NCBI RefSeq assembly: GCF_035594125.1
Contig: NC_087158.1
Span: 4,601,001 to 4,665,000 of the forward strand
Direction: 5' to 3'
DNA from: Scylla paramamosain
Taxonomy: Eukaryota; Arthropoda; Malacostraca; Decapoda; Portunidae
Length of the DNA: 64,000 nucleotides
In this document: piece after piece, positions 16,896-29,195 of the stretch
Numbering within the stretch: position 1 is the first letter of the stretch
How the letters are laid out: each line of letters begins with the position of its first letter
Notes under the pieces: model-generated
Databases searched by the model: none
What the model was told of the DNA's origin: nothing
The model's input: only the letters and a program-made list of their open reading frames with translations
Translations under genes and position numbers: made by a program

Positions 16896-18682
16896 TACTG
16901 TGCCTCCGTGCTTGCACTTTGCCTAGTCAAACTCTTTCAACTCTGTCTGTCAACATCTACCTTTCCTTCTTGCTGGAAGTTTGCCTACATTCAGCCTGTT
17001 CCTAAAAAGGGTGACCGTTCTGATCCCTCAAACTATCGTCCTATTGCTTTAATTTCCTGCCTATCTAAGGTTTTTTTTTTAATCTACCCCCAATAGGAAG
17101 ATTCTTAAACATCTATCACCACAACCTCCTGTATGATAGCCAGCATGGGTTCCATTAAGGCCGCTCTACTGGTATTCTGGCTTTCTTTACTGAGTCTTGG
17201 TCATCCTTTTTTAGAGATTTTGGTGAAACTTTTGCTGTTGTCTTAGACATATCCAAAACTTTGATTTCCAAACTACCTTCCTTCGGTTTCTATCCTTCTC
17301 TCTAACTTCATTTCAAGTTTCCTTTCCAACGGTTCTATTGCTGCTGTGGTACACGGTCACTGTTCTTCTCCTAAAGCTAGTAACAATGGTATTCCTCAAG
17401 GTTCTATCCTGTCACTCACTCTCTTCCTGTTATTCATCAATGACCTTCTAAACCAGTGGTTCTTAACCTTTTCAATGTGCTGTGTATTAATAACAAAACC
17501 ACTTTTTCCTTTTTTAATCTTCATATACAAAGCTTACAGAACACTGCTGTAGCAATAATAGTAATAATAATAATTATTTTTTGCTGAAAAAAATATCGCA
17601 TATATGAAATAATATTTTGCTTTAATTTTCCATCCTCGAACTCCTTAGGAACTGGCCTCGCACCCCCTAGCGGTGCGAGCAACCCTGGTTAAGAGCCACT
17701 GTTCTAAACCAAACTTCTTATCCTACCCACTCTTACGCTGATGATACCACCCTGCACTTTTCCAGGTCTTTTCATAGACGTCCAGCTCTTCAGGAAGTAA
17801 ACAGTTCACGCAGGGAAGAAGCTACAGAAGGTCTGACTTATGATATCTCTAAAATTTCTGATTGGGGCAGAGCAAACCTGGTATTATTTAAAGCCTCAAA
17901 AATTCAATTCCTCCATCTATCAACTCGACACAACCTTTCATACAACTATCCCCTCTTCTTCAATGACACTCAACCTCTTCTACGCTCAACATCCTCGGCC
18001 TATCCTTTTCTTATAATCAAAACTGGATACTTCACATCTCATCTCTAGCTAAAACAGCTTCTGTGAAGTTAGGCATTCTGAGACGTTTCCGCCAATTTTT
18101 CTCCCCCCATCCCCCCCAGAAGCTGCTAATTCTGTACAAGGGCCTTATCCGTCCATGTATGGAGTATGCTTCACATGTCTGGGAGGGTTCCACTCATACC
18201 GCTCTTCTGGACAAGGTGGAATCAAAAGCTTTTCGTCTCATCAACTCCTCTCCTCTGATTGTCTTCAGCCTCTCTCTCATCACCGCAATGTTGCAACTCT
18301 AGCTGTCTTCTACCGATATTTTCATGCAAACTGCTCTTCTGATCTTGCTAACTGCATGCTTCCTCTCTTCTTGCGGCCTTGCTGCACAAGATTTTCTTCT
18401 TTCTCTCACCCTTATTCTGTCCATCTCTCTAATGCAAGAGTTAACCAGTATTCTCAATCATTCATCCCTTTCTCTGGTAAACTCTGGAACTCCTGCTTCT
18501 GTATTTTCACCTTCCTATGACTTGAATTCCTTCAAGAGGGAGGTTTCAAGACACTTATCCTTCAATTTTTGACTACTGCTTTGAACATTTTTCTGGAACT
18601 GGCATCTCAGTGGGCTTTTTTTTTTTTTAGTAGAATTTTTGTTGCCCTTGGCTAGTGTTTCTCCTACATAGAAAAAAAAAAG
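16896..18682 (+). mobile_element. Jockey-clade LINE, copy 4 (5'-truncated)
   Basis: This is a sense-oriented 3' part of the Jockey family. It starts inside the RT fingers ([21 protein letters not shown], then [15 protein letters not shown]) and ends with CTCCTACATAG and an A-rich tail near 18672-18682. It carries several frameshifts and deletions, and the hAT MITE at 17454-17701. It is inserted in the ~100-bp array. I found no clear target-site duplication. It is non-functional. Confidence 0.9.
17454..17701. mobile_element. hAT-type MITE (248 bp)
   Basis: The inverted termini are CAGTGGTTCTTAACC and, reading inward from the right, CAGTGGCTCTTAACC. They are flanked by an exact 8-bp duplication TTCTAAAC at 17446-17453 and 17702-17709. 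The homologous empty site in Jockey copy 5 has one such 8-mer. An 8-bp TSD with CAGxGGTTCT-type ends is diagnostic of the hAT superfamily. Near the right end, CTCGCACC...GGTGCGAG forms a perfect subterminal hairpin. There is no coding capacity. Confidence 0.93.
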
Positions 18683-20261
18683 GAGGTAACGAAACGAAAT
18701 TTCCAGAAACGTGTCTTTTGAGTTTATGAGCGTATTAGGCACGAAAACGCTAAAAAACCATTGAAATCACTCTATATGGAAATGCAAAACAACATTACTA
18801 ATGACATGTCTTTTGAATGTTTTTTTGAGGCTCTTACGAACCAAAATGCTAAAACACATACAGAACACCATTAATGGATAAATGGATAACATTAACAAAA
18901 ATAAGTATTTTGAGTGTTTTTGAGCTTGTTGCGTAGAAAATGCCAAAATGTATGTAAAGTACCCTTAAGGTAGAAACGAAAACACATTACGAGAAACATG
19001 TATTTTGAGCGTTAATAGCACTCTATATGGAGAAAGGAAACATTACCAAAAAACGTGTATTTTCAGCGTTTTTCACATTGTTTGGTATCAAAATGCTGAA
19101 ATGTATGCAAAGCACCCTATATAAGGAAAAGAAAAGAACTTTCCAATAACGTATCTTTTGAGTATTTATGAACGCTAAAAAGTATGGAAAGTATGGGAAT
19201 AAAAAAAACATTACCAAAAACGTGTCTTTTGAGTTTTTCCTCTTCTTACGTACCAAAACGCTAAAACGCATGCAAAACACCCTTTATGGAGAAACTGAAT
19301 AATATCATCAAAAACAAGTATTTTGAGAATTTTTGAGCTTGACAGGTAGAAAAACGCCAAACAGCATGCAAAGAACCCTATAGGGGGAATCGAAAAAAAA
19401 AAAAAAAATACGAGCAACGTATTTTAAGAAAGAATTTTATATTTTCAGTTACAAAATGCGAAAATGCATGAATAGAACTCTATATGGAGAAACGGAACAA
19501 TATTAACAAAAACGTGTATTGTGAGTGTTTTTCACATTTTTTCGTACCAAAACGCCAAAAGGCACGCAATACACCCATCTTTTAGAAACTGAATGACATT
19601 TCCAGACACACATCTTTTGAATGTTTATGAGCGTGTTAGGCACCAAATGCTAAAAAGCATGGAAATCTTTCTTCAACAAAGCATTACCAAAAGCAAAGCA
19701 TTACGAAAAACGTTTCTTTTGAGTGTTTTTGAGCTGCATACGTATCAAAACGCTAAAACGCATACGCTTTATGGAGAAACAGAACGATATTACTAAAAAC
19801 AATTATTTTGAGTGTTTTTTGAGTTTCTTGCGTACAAAAAAGGTAAAATGCATGGTAAGTACCCTCAATGTGAAAACGTTAAATTATTATGAGAAACACG
19901 TATTATGAGTGTGTTTGAGTTTCTTAGATACCAAAAGGTGAAAACATGTTAATACCACTATATATGGAGAAAGAGAACAGCTTTATTAAAAAACGTGTAT
20001 TTTGAGTGTTTTCACATTGTTATGTACTGAAACACCAAACTGCATGCAAATCCCAATCCCCCTTATAAGGGGAAACGAAACAACATTACAAGAAACGTAT
20101 ATCTTAAGTGTTTTTGTTCATATTAGGCACGAAAACGCTGAAAAGCATTGATACCACCATATAATTATGTGAATAAAGGAACATTACCAAAAACGTGTTT
20201 TTTGAGTCTTTTTCAGCTTATTACATACCAAAACGCAAAAACGACTGCAAAACAAGCAACA

Positions 20262-20298
20262 TAAGCTAAACATAAGCATAAGCATAAGCATAAGCTAA
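20262..20298. repeat. Short (ATAAGC)n repeat inside the array
   Basis: A few tandem CATAAG/ATAAGC units interrupt an array monomer. It is a minor local expansion. Confidence 0.7.
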
Positions 20299-21530
20299 AC
20301 CAAAACGCTAAAAAACATGGAAAACATCCTATATGGGAGTCGAAAACAATATTAACAAAAACTTGTCTTTTGAGTGTTTCACAGCTTCTTACGCACTAAA
20401 AACTAAAACGAATCCAAAGCAACGTTTATGGAGAAACAATAACATTACCAAAAAAGAAATATTTTCAGTGTTTTTGATGTTGTTACATAGAAAAACGCCA
20501 AAATGTATGCAAAGTACCCTATATTGGGAAACGAAAGGACATTACGTGCATTATGAGTGTTTTTTGTTCTGCTTAGGTACAAAAAGCCAAAATGCCTGAA
20601 AAACACCGTATATAAGGAAAATATACGAAATTTCCAGAAACTTCTTTTGAGTGTTTATGTGCGTGTTAGGCACCAAAACGTTAAAAAGCACAGGAAGAAC
20701 TCTATATGAGGAAAGAAAATAACATTGCCAAAAACGTGTCTTTTGTGTGTTTTAGACCTACTTACCAACCTAAACGCTTCTTAGGTACCAAAATGTCAAA
20801 ATGCATGTAAGCAACACTACTCGTACGAGTATATGGGGTAAGAGAGACGACATTACCAGAAACGTATCATTCGTGTGTTTTTAGCGTGTTAGGCACCAAA
20901 ACGTTAAAAAGCAGGGAAAACACCCTTTATAAAGAAAAAAAGAAAAAAAAAACAATAAAAAACGTGTCCTTTGAGTGTTTTTGAGATTTTACGTACCAAA
21001 ACGCTAAAACGCTTGCCATATACCCTTTCCGTAGAAAAGAACAACATTTCCAAAAACGAGTGTTTCAAAACGCCTAAGCACATGCAAAGTGGGCAATATA
21101 GGGAAACGAAATGATATGATCACAAACGTGTATTATCATTTTTTTTTCTTTATCTTTTTTTTTTTTTTGGTATCAGGACGCTAAAACAGGTGAAAATTGT
21201 TCTATATTGAGAAAGAGAGCTACATTACCAAAAATCTTGTATTATCAGTCTTATTCACCGTATCAGGTACCAGCACGAAAAAGGGCATATAAAGAAATCT
21301 GTATGAAGAAACAGAACAACAGCACCAATAACCTGTATTATGACTTTTTTTTTTAAAATTTGTTAGGTATTATAACGCCAAAGTGCATGCTGAGCACACT
21401 ATATGCGAAAAGAAAATAACATCTCTAATACCGTGGCTTTTGAATGTTCTTCAGCTTCTTACGTACCAAGACCCTAAAACACATGTAAAACACCCTTAAT
21501 GGAGAAAGAGAACAGCTTTCTCAAAAACGT

Positions 21531-21597
21531 CTATTTATTTATTTATTTATTTTTATTTTTATTTTTATTTTTATTTTTATTTATTTATTTATTTTTT
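21531..21597. repeat. (TTTA)n / (TTTTTA)n simple repeat
   Basis: This is a compound tetra- and hexanucleotide repeat inside an array monomer; monomer sequence resumes directly after it (GAGCTTGTCAGGTACC). Confidence 0.95.
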
Positions 21598-23663
21598 GAG
21601 CTTGTCAGGTACCAGAACGCCAAAACGTATGCAAAGCACTTGATGTAGGATAACGAAGCATAACAACTTTATCAAAAACGTTTGCCTTGACTTTTCTTTT
21701 TTAGCTTGTTAGATACCAAAACCCCTAAATGCATGCAAAGCACCCTACATGGAGTAACAGAATGACATTACAATAGACTTGTCAATTGCATGTTTTTGAG
21801 GATTTTATGCACCAAAACGCTAAAAACATAGAAAATAATTTATATGGGAAAGCTAAACAACATTATCAAAATCGTGTTTTTTTTTTTAGTGTTTTGAGTT
21901 TTTTACATGCCCAAGCTCTAAAAAGCATCCAAAACACCCTTTCTGGAGTAATAGAACATCATTATCAATAAAGTGTGTTTTGAGTGTTTTTGAGTTTATT
22001 GTCATAACGCCAAAACACAAAACGCCAAAGTAACCAGTCTGGGGAAATTGAACGATACTACAACAAAAATGTCTTATGAGTGTTTTTAAGGATCTAAGGT
22101 ACCAAAGAGCCAAACAACATGAATACCACTGTATATTAAGAAACGGAATATCATTACCAAAAAACGTGTGTTATGAGTGTTATTCACCATGTTAGGTACC
22201 AAAACGCTGAAATGCATACAAAGAACTCTATATGAAGAAACATATCAACACATATAATATTACCAAAATTTTGTATTATCAGAGTTTTTCAACTTTTTAC
22301 ATAAAACAAAAACGACAAAATACATGCAAACAAACCTATATGGGGTAATGAGACAGCATTACCATGAACGTTTCGTTTATGCGTTTTTGAGCGTATTAGG
22401 CACCAAAACGCTAAAAAAAATATTGGAAAACACTTTATATGGAAAAACTAAACAACATATCAAAATCGTGCCTTTTGACTGTTTCTGAGCATCTTACGTA
22501 CCAAAGTTCTAAAACACATGCAAAACACCCCTTTTGGAGAAACAAAACAATACCAAAAAAAACGTGTGTTCCGAATGTTTTTGATTTTAATATGTACTAA
22601 AACGCCAAAACACATGCAAAGTAGCCAATATGGGGAAACTAAATGCTGTTAACACAAACGTGTCTTATGAATATTTTTGAGTTTTCTAGACACCGAAACG
22701 CTAAAACACATGAATATCAATCTACGCTGAGAAACAGAACATCATTAAAAAAGAAAAAAAGAAAAAAAAAATAAATAAAACGTGTATTATGAGTGTTTTC
22801 ATCATGTTAGGTACCCAAACGCCAAAATGCATACAAAGAAACCTATATGAAGAAACAGAACATTACCAAAATCGTGTATTATGAACTTTATTCACTATAT
22901 TAAGTACTAAGACGCCAAAATGCATACAAAGAACCATATGTGAAGAAACAGAACATTACCAAAAACCTGTATCATGACTGATTTTTAAATTGTTAGGAAC
23001 CAAAACGCCAAAGTGCATGCAAAGCACTTTATATGGGAAAAGAAAAATAACTACTAAAAACGTGGATTATGAGTGTTTTCAGCTTCTTATGTACCAAAAC
23101 GCTAAAAATGCATGCAAAACACAATTTATGGAGAAACAGAACAACTTCATCAAAAAAAACAAAAAAAACATCTATTGTTAATGGTTTTGAGTTTGTTAGA
23201 TACCGAACCACAAAAATGCATGCATGCATATGTGTTTACGAAATAACATTACCAGAAAAGTGTCATTTGCGTATTATTTTTTTTTTTTTTATTACATTAG
23301 GCACCAAAACGCTAAAAGCATGGAAAGCACCGTATATGGGAAAACTAAACAACATTATCAAAATCGTGTCTTTTGAGTGCTTTTGAGCTTACCAAAACAA
23401 GCTTTCTAGATAAAAAAAAAACGACATTACCTAAAACATATGCTTGAGGGTTTTTGAGAGTTTTAGGTACCAAAACCTATGCAAAACACATGCAATGTAG
23501 CCAATACAGGGAAACTACACGATGATACCAAAAACGTGTCTTTTTAGTGCTTTTAAGGATCTAAGGTACCAAAAAGCTAAAACACATGAATATCACTGTA
23601 TATTAAGAAACATAACATTAATACCAAAAGAGTGTATTATGAGTGTGATTCTCCAACGTTTTT

Positions 23664-23773
<110 letters not shown>

Positions 23774-25896
23774 TTAAGTATTTTGGCGTTATCGTACATA
23801 ACAATGTGAGAAACACTCATAATACATGTTTTGTTAATGTTCTAGTTTTCCATATAGAGTGCTGTTCACGTGATTCAACGTTTTGGTACCCAAAAAAGCT
23901 CAAAAACACTCATAACACACGTTTCTGTTCATATCGTTGCGTTTCTCTATCTAGTACTTTGCAGGCATTTTTGCTTTTTGGTACCTAAAAAGTTCAAAAG
24001 CGCTCAAAACGCACGTTTTGGATAATGTTCTGTTTCTCCGTTAAGGATGTTTGGGTAAGTTTTAGCTTTTGCTACACAAGAAGTTAAAAAACACTCAAAA
24101 AACACGTTTTTTTTTTTTTTTTTTTCATATTCTTGTTTTGTTTCCTCATATAATTTTTTTTTCATACTTATTTTTTGCGTTTTGGTGGCTAATACGCTCA
24201 AAAACACCCAAATGATACGTTTTTGTTAATATCATTTCGTTTCCCCATATATGGTGCTTTGCATGAATTTTAGCGCTTTGTACCCAACAAGATAAAAAAA
24301 ACACTCATAATACACGTTTCAGGAAATGTTGTTTTGTTTCTTCATATAGGGTGCTTTGGTTTGCATTTTGCCAGTTTGGTATCTGACATGGTGAAAACAC
24401 TTATAATACATGTTTTTTTTTAATGTTCTTGTTTTCTATATAGAACGTTGTTCACGTGATTTAATGTTTTGGTACCTAAAAAACTTAAAAAAAAAAAAAA
24501 ACACTCATAATACACGTTTCTGTTTATATCGCTAGATTTCCCCAGATCGGTTACTTTGCATGGATTCTAGCATTTTAGTAACTAGCAATCTCAAAATCAC
24601 TCAAAAAACACGTTTTTTTTGTAATGTTCTGTTATGTTACCAAGGGTGTTTTACATGTGTTTTAGTATTTTGATACATAAGAAACTCAAAAATCACTCAA
24701 AAGACACGTTTTTTTTAGTGTTTCGTTTTCCTATATAGGCTGTTTTGCATACTTTTTAGTGTTTTGGTGGCTAATGCTCTCAAAAAAACACCCTAATGAC
24801 ACCTTTCAGTTAATATCTTTTCTTTTACCCAAATCGATTACTTTCCATGGATTTTGGCGTCTTGGTCTAACAATCTCATAGACATTTATAATGTACGTTT
24901 TTGGTAATGTTGTTTTGTTTCTTCATACAAGTGTGCTTTTCTATGCATTTTGACGTTTTGATATCTAGCATGATGAAAACATTCATACAACGTGTTTTTG
25001 GTAATGATGTTCTGGTTTTCAATATAGACTGCTGTTTACGTGATTTAACGTTTTAGAATATAAGAAGCTCAAAAACAGTCATAAAACACGTTTCTGTTAA
25101 TATCAATTCCTTTCACTATATCGGATACTTTACCTGGATTTTGGCGTTTTGGTACCTAAAGAGCTCAAAAGCACAAAAAAATAAGTTTTTTGGTAATTTT
25201 GTTCGTTTCTTCAAAAAGAAAAAAAAAAAAAGAGGAGCTTTACATGCGCTTTAGCATTTTGGTAGATTTTGGTAGAATTTGGTGGCTGAAAGACACCTTT
25301 TTGATAATGTTGTTTGGTTTTCCAATATAGGGTGTTTTACATGCTTTTAAACGTTTTGGTGGTTAAAAAAACCCAAATAACACGTTTTTGTTAATATCTT
25401 TTCGTTTCCCCATATCGTGTACTTTCCATGTATTTTAACGTTTTGGTACCTAACAAAGTGAAAAGCAGTCAAAATACACGTTATTGGTAAACTTTTTTTT
25501 TTTTTTATTTTCTGTTTTTTCCATTAAGGATTTTTCCATGTTTTAGCATTTTGGTACATAAGAAGCTCAAAAACACTTAAAAGATACATTTTTGATAATG
25601 TTGTTTTAGCTTTCCTCACTTTCTATCGTTTTTGTGGCTTACACGCTCAAAAAATACCGAAATAGCATGTTTCTGTTAATATCGTTTCTTTTTCTTCTAT
25701 CGGGTTCTTTCAATGGATTTTAGCGTTTTGGTACCTATTAAGCTCAAGCACACTCATATAACACGTTTTTGGTAATGATCTGTTTCATCATATAGGGTGC
25801 TTTTGTACGACTTTGGCGTTTTCGTATCTAACATGGTGAAAAACACTTCTAATACATATTTTTGGTTATGTTGCTCTGGTTCTGCTTATACAGTGC

Positions 25897-28800
25897 TTTT
25901 TTTTTTTTTTATGTAAGAAGGACACTGGCCAAGGGCAACAAAAATCAATAAAAAAATGCCCACTGAAATGCCAGTCCCGTAAAAGGGTCAAGGCAGTGGT
26001 CAAAAATTGGTGGATAAGTGTCTTGAAACCTCCCTCTTGAAGGAATTCAAGTCATAGGAAGGTGGAAATACAGAAGCAGGCAGGGAGTTCTAGAGTTTAC
26101 CAGAGAAAGGGATGAATGATTGAGAATACTGGTTAACTCTTGCGTTAGAGAGGTGGACAGAATAGGGGTGAGAGAAAGAAGAAAGTCTTGTGCAGCGAGG
26201 CCGAGGAAGGAGGGGAGGCATGCAGTTAGCAAGATCAGAAGAGCAGTTAGCATGAAAATAGCGGTAGAAGACAGCTAGATATGCAACATTGCGGCGGTGA
26301 GAGAGAGGCTGAAGACAGTCAGTTAGAGGAGAGGAGTTGATGAGACGAAAAGCTTTTGATTCCACCCTGTCTAGAAGAGCAGTATGAGTGGAACGCCCCC
26401 AGACATGTGAAGCATACTCCATACATGGACGGATAAGGCCCTTGTACAGAGTTAGCAGCTGGGGGAGTGAGAAAAACTGGCGGAGACGTCTCAGAACACC
26501 TAACTTCATAGAAGCTGTTTTAGCTAGAGATGAGATGTGAAGTTTCCAGTTCAGATTATAAGTAAAGGACAGACCGAGGATGTTCAGTGTAGAAGAGGGT
26601 GACAGTTGAGTGTCATTGAAGAAGAGGGGATAGTTGTCTGGAAGGTTGTGTCGAGTTGATAGATGGAGGAATTGAGTTTTTGAGGCATTGAACAATACCA
26701 AGTTTGCTCTTCCCCAATCAGAAATTTAAGAAAAATCAGAAGTCAGGCGTTCTGTGGCTTCCCTGCGTGATATGTTTACCTCCTGAAGGGTTGGACGTCT
26801 ATGAAAAGACGTGGAAAAGTGCAGGGTGGTATCATCAGCGTAGGAGTGGATAGGACAAAAAGTTTGGTTTAGAAGATCATTAATGAATAATAAGAAGAGA
26901 GTTGGTGACAGGACAGAACCCTGAGGAACACCACTGTTAATAGATTTAGGAGAAGAACAGTGACCGTCTACCACAGCAGCAATAGAACGGTCAGAAAGGA
27001 AACTCGAGATGAAGTTACAGAGAGAAGGATAGAAACCGTAGGAGGGTAGTTTGGAAATCAAAGCTTTGTGCCAGACTCTATCAAAAGCTTTTGATATGTC
27101 CAAGGCAACAGCAAGAGTTTCACCAAAAATCTCTAAAAGAGGATGACCAAGACTCAGTAAGGAAAGCCAGAAGATCACCAGTAGAGCGGCCTTGACGGAA
27201 CTCATACTGGCGATCAGATAGTAGGTTGTGAAGTGATAGATGTTTAAGAATCTTCCTGTTGAGGATAGACTCAAAAACTTTAGATAGGCAGGAAATTAAA
27301 GCAATAGGACGGTAGTTTGAGGGATTAGAACGGTCACCCTTTTTAGGAACAGGTTGAATGTAGGCAAACTTCCAGCAAGAAGGAAAGGTAGATGTTGACA
27401 GACAGAGCTGAAAGAGTTTGACTAGGCAAGGTGCAAGCACGGAGGCACAGTTTTGGAGAACAATAGGAGGGACCCCATCAGGTCCATAAGCCTTCCGAGG
27501 GTTTAGGCCAGCGAGGACATGGAAAACATCATTGCGAAGAATTTTAATACGTGGCATGAAGTAGTCAGAAGGTGGAGGAGAGGGAGGAACAAGCCCAGAA
27601 TCGTCCAAGGTAGGGTTTTTAGCAAAGGTTTGAGCAAAGAGTTCAGCTTTAGAAATAGATGTGATAGCAGTGGTGTCATCTGGTTGAAGTAGAGGAGGGA
27701 AAGAAGAAGAAGCAAAGTTATTGTAGATATTTTTGGCTAGATGCCAGAAATCACGAGGGGAGTTAGATCTTGAAAGGTTTTGACATTTTCTGTTAATGAA
27801 GGAGTTTTTGGCTAGTTGGAGAACAGACTTGGCATGGTTCCGGGCAGAAATATAAAGTGCATGAGATTCTGGTGATGGAAGGCTTAAGTACCTTTTGTGG
27901 GCCACCTCTCTATCATGTATAGCACGAGAACAAGCTGTGTTAAACCAAGGTTTAGAAGGTTTAGGACGAGAAAAAGAGTGAGGAATGTACGCCTCGATGC
28001 CAGACACTATCACCTTTGTTATGCGCTCAGCACACAAAGACGGGTCTCTGACACGGAAGCAGTAGTCATTCCAAGGAAAATCAGCAAAATACCTCCTCAG
28101 GTCCCTCCAACTAGCAGAGGCAAAACGCCAGAGGCACCTTCGCTTAGGGGGATCCTGAGGAGGGATTGGAGTGATAGGATAAGATAAAGATATGAGATTG
28201 TGATCGGAGGAGCCCAACGGAGAAGAAAGGGTGACAGCATAAGCAGAAGGATTAGAGGTCAGGAAAAGGTCAAGAATGTTAGGCGTATCTCCAAGACGGT
28301 CAGGAATGCGAGTAGGGTGTTGCACCAATTGCTCTAGGTCATGGAGGATAGCAAAGTTGTAGGCTAGTTCACCAGGATGGTCAGTGAAGGGAGAGGAAAG
28401 CCAAAGCTGGTGGTGAACATTGAAATCTCCAAGAATGGAGATCTCTGCAAAAGGGAAGAGAGTCAGAATGTGCTCCACTTTGGAAGTTAAGTAGTCAAAG
28501 AATTTCTTATAGTCAGAGGAGTTAGGAGAGAGGTATACAGCACAGATAAATTTAGTATGAGAGTGACTCTGTAGTCGTAGCCAAATGGTGGAAAACTCGG
28601 AAGATTCAAGAGCGTGGGCACGAGAGCAGGTTAAGTCATTGCGCACATAAACGCAGCATCCAGCTTTGGATCGAAAATGAAGATAGAGAAAGTAGGAGGA
28701 AACAGAAAAGGGGCTACTGTCAGTTGCCTCAGACACCTGAGTTTCAGTGAGGAAAAGAAGATGAGGTTTAGAAGAGGAGAGGTGGTGTTCTACAGATTGA

Positions 28801-29195
28801 AAATTAGATCTTAGACCGCGAATGTTGCAGAAGTTAATGAAGAAAAAGTTGAGGGGGGTGTCAAGACACTTAGGGTCATTGACGGAAAGGGAGTCCGACC
28901 TGGGGACCTGGGTCCCCTCCCCAGATGGGGACTCCGAGGATGGTGTAGGAGTCGCCATGATGATTTTAAAATTTTTGAGTGAAGGGTGTGTGTGTTATTA
29001 GGTGCTTGTAGTTTTGTGTGGAGGAAGAGAGTTGTCTTTAGAGGGCAGGCTGTGACTGCCCCCTTGTGTTGTGAGACACAAAGGGAAACGTTCAGTGAGG
29101 TCACAGCTGGGTTTAATGATAAGTTCACAGCACCCCCTGAACAGTGCTTTAAACCTCACTGGGAGTAATTACCGTTTCGGCAGGTGTCTACTGCA
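25897..29195 (-). mobile_element. Jockey-clade LINE, copy 5 (near full-length)
   Basis: This is the best preserved copy of the family in the window. On the - strand it has a 5' UTR unit (29195-28959), one long endonuclease-RT frame (28958-26000) and a 3' UTR ending in poly-A (T-run at 25897-25910). No gag-like ORF1 is visible upstream of the MATPTP start, so the element may be single-ORF or 5'-truncated. It is inserted in the right arm of the ~100-bp array. A clear target-site duplication was not found. Confidence 0.93.
26000..28958 (-). pseudogene. Endonuclease-reverse transcriptase of Jockey copy 5 (broken)
   Basis: The order is an APE-type endonuclease (about residues 35-250: [41 protein letters not shown]) and then an RT ([63 protein letters not shown]). 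It would nick target DNA and copy the LINE RNA. It is open from 28958 to a frameshift at about 27120-27130. After that the frame continues to 26000 with two in-frame stops, one after LTSDFS (about 26728) and one after SGKL (about 26092). The catalytic ADD is intact. These three lesions make it a recent pseudogene. Confidence 0.9.

Larger units (their letters stand above)
15770..23650 (+). repeat. Diverged ~100-bp tandem array, left arm (+ orientation)
   Basis: Dozens of monomers repeat the same ordered blocks: GGTACCAAAACGC, TAAAAYGCATGCAAA, CACCCTATATGGGGAAACG, ACATTACCAAAAACGTGT, then TTTTGAGTGTTTTTGAGCTT. Spacing between successive GGTACC-like boxes is about 95-115 bp. Monomers differ greatly from one another, so this is an old array. 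It is interrupted by a Harbinger-type element (16225-16774) and Jockey copy 4 (16896-18682). The flanks of the former rejoin cleanly into monomer sequence. No known satellite name can be assigned. Short open frames inside it follow the monomer period and are not separate genes. Confidence 0.9.

Noticed and set aside
25897..29195. Possible target-site duplication for Jockey copy 5 (AGTGC/ACTGC)
   Set aside because: The match is imperfect and lies in repetitive monomer sequence, so it cannot be separated from chance.
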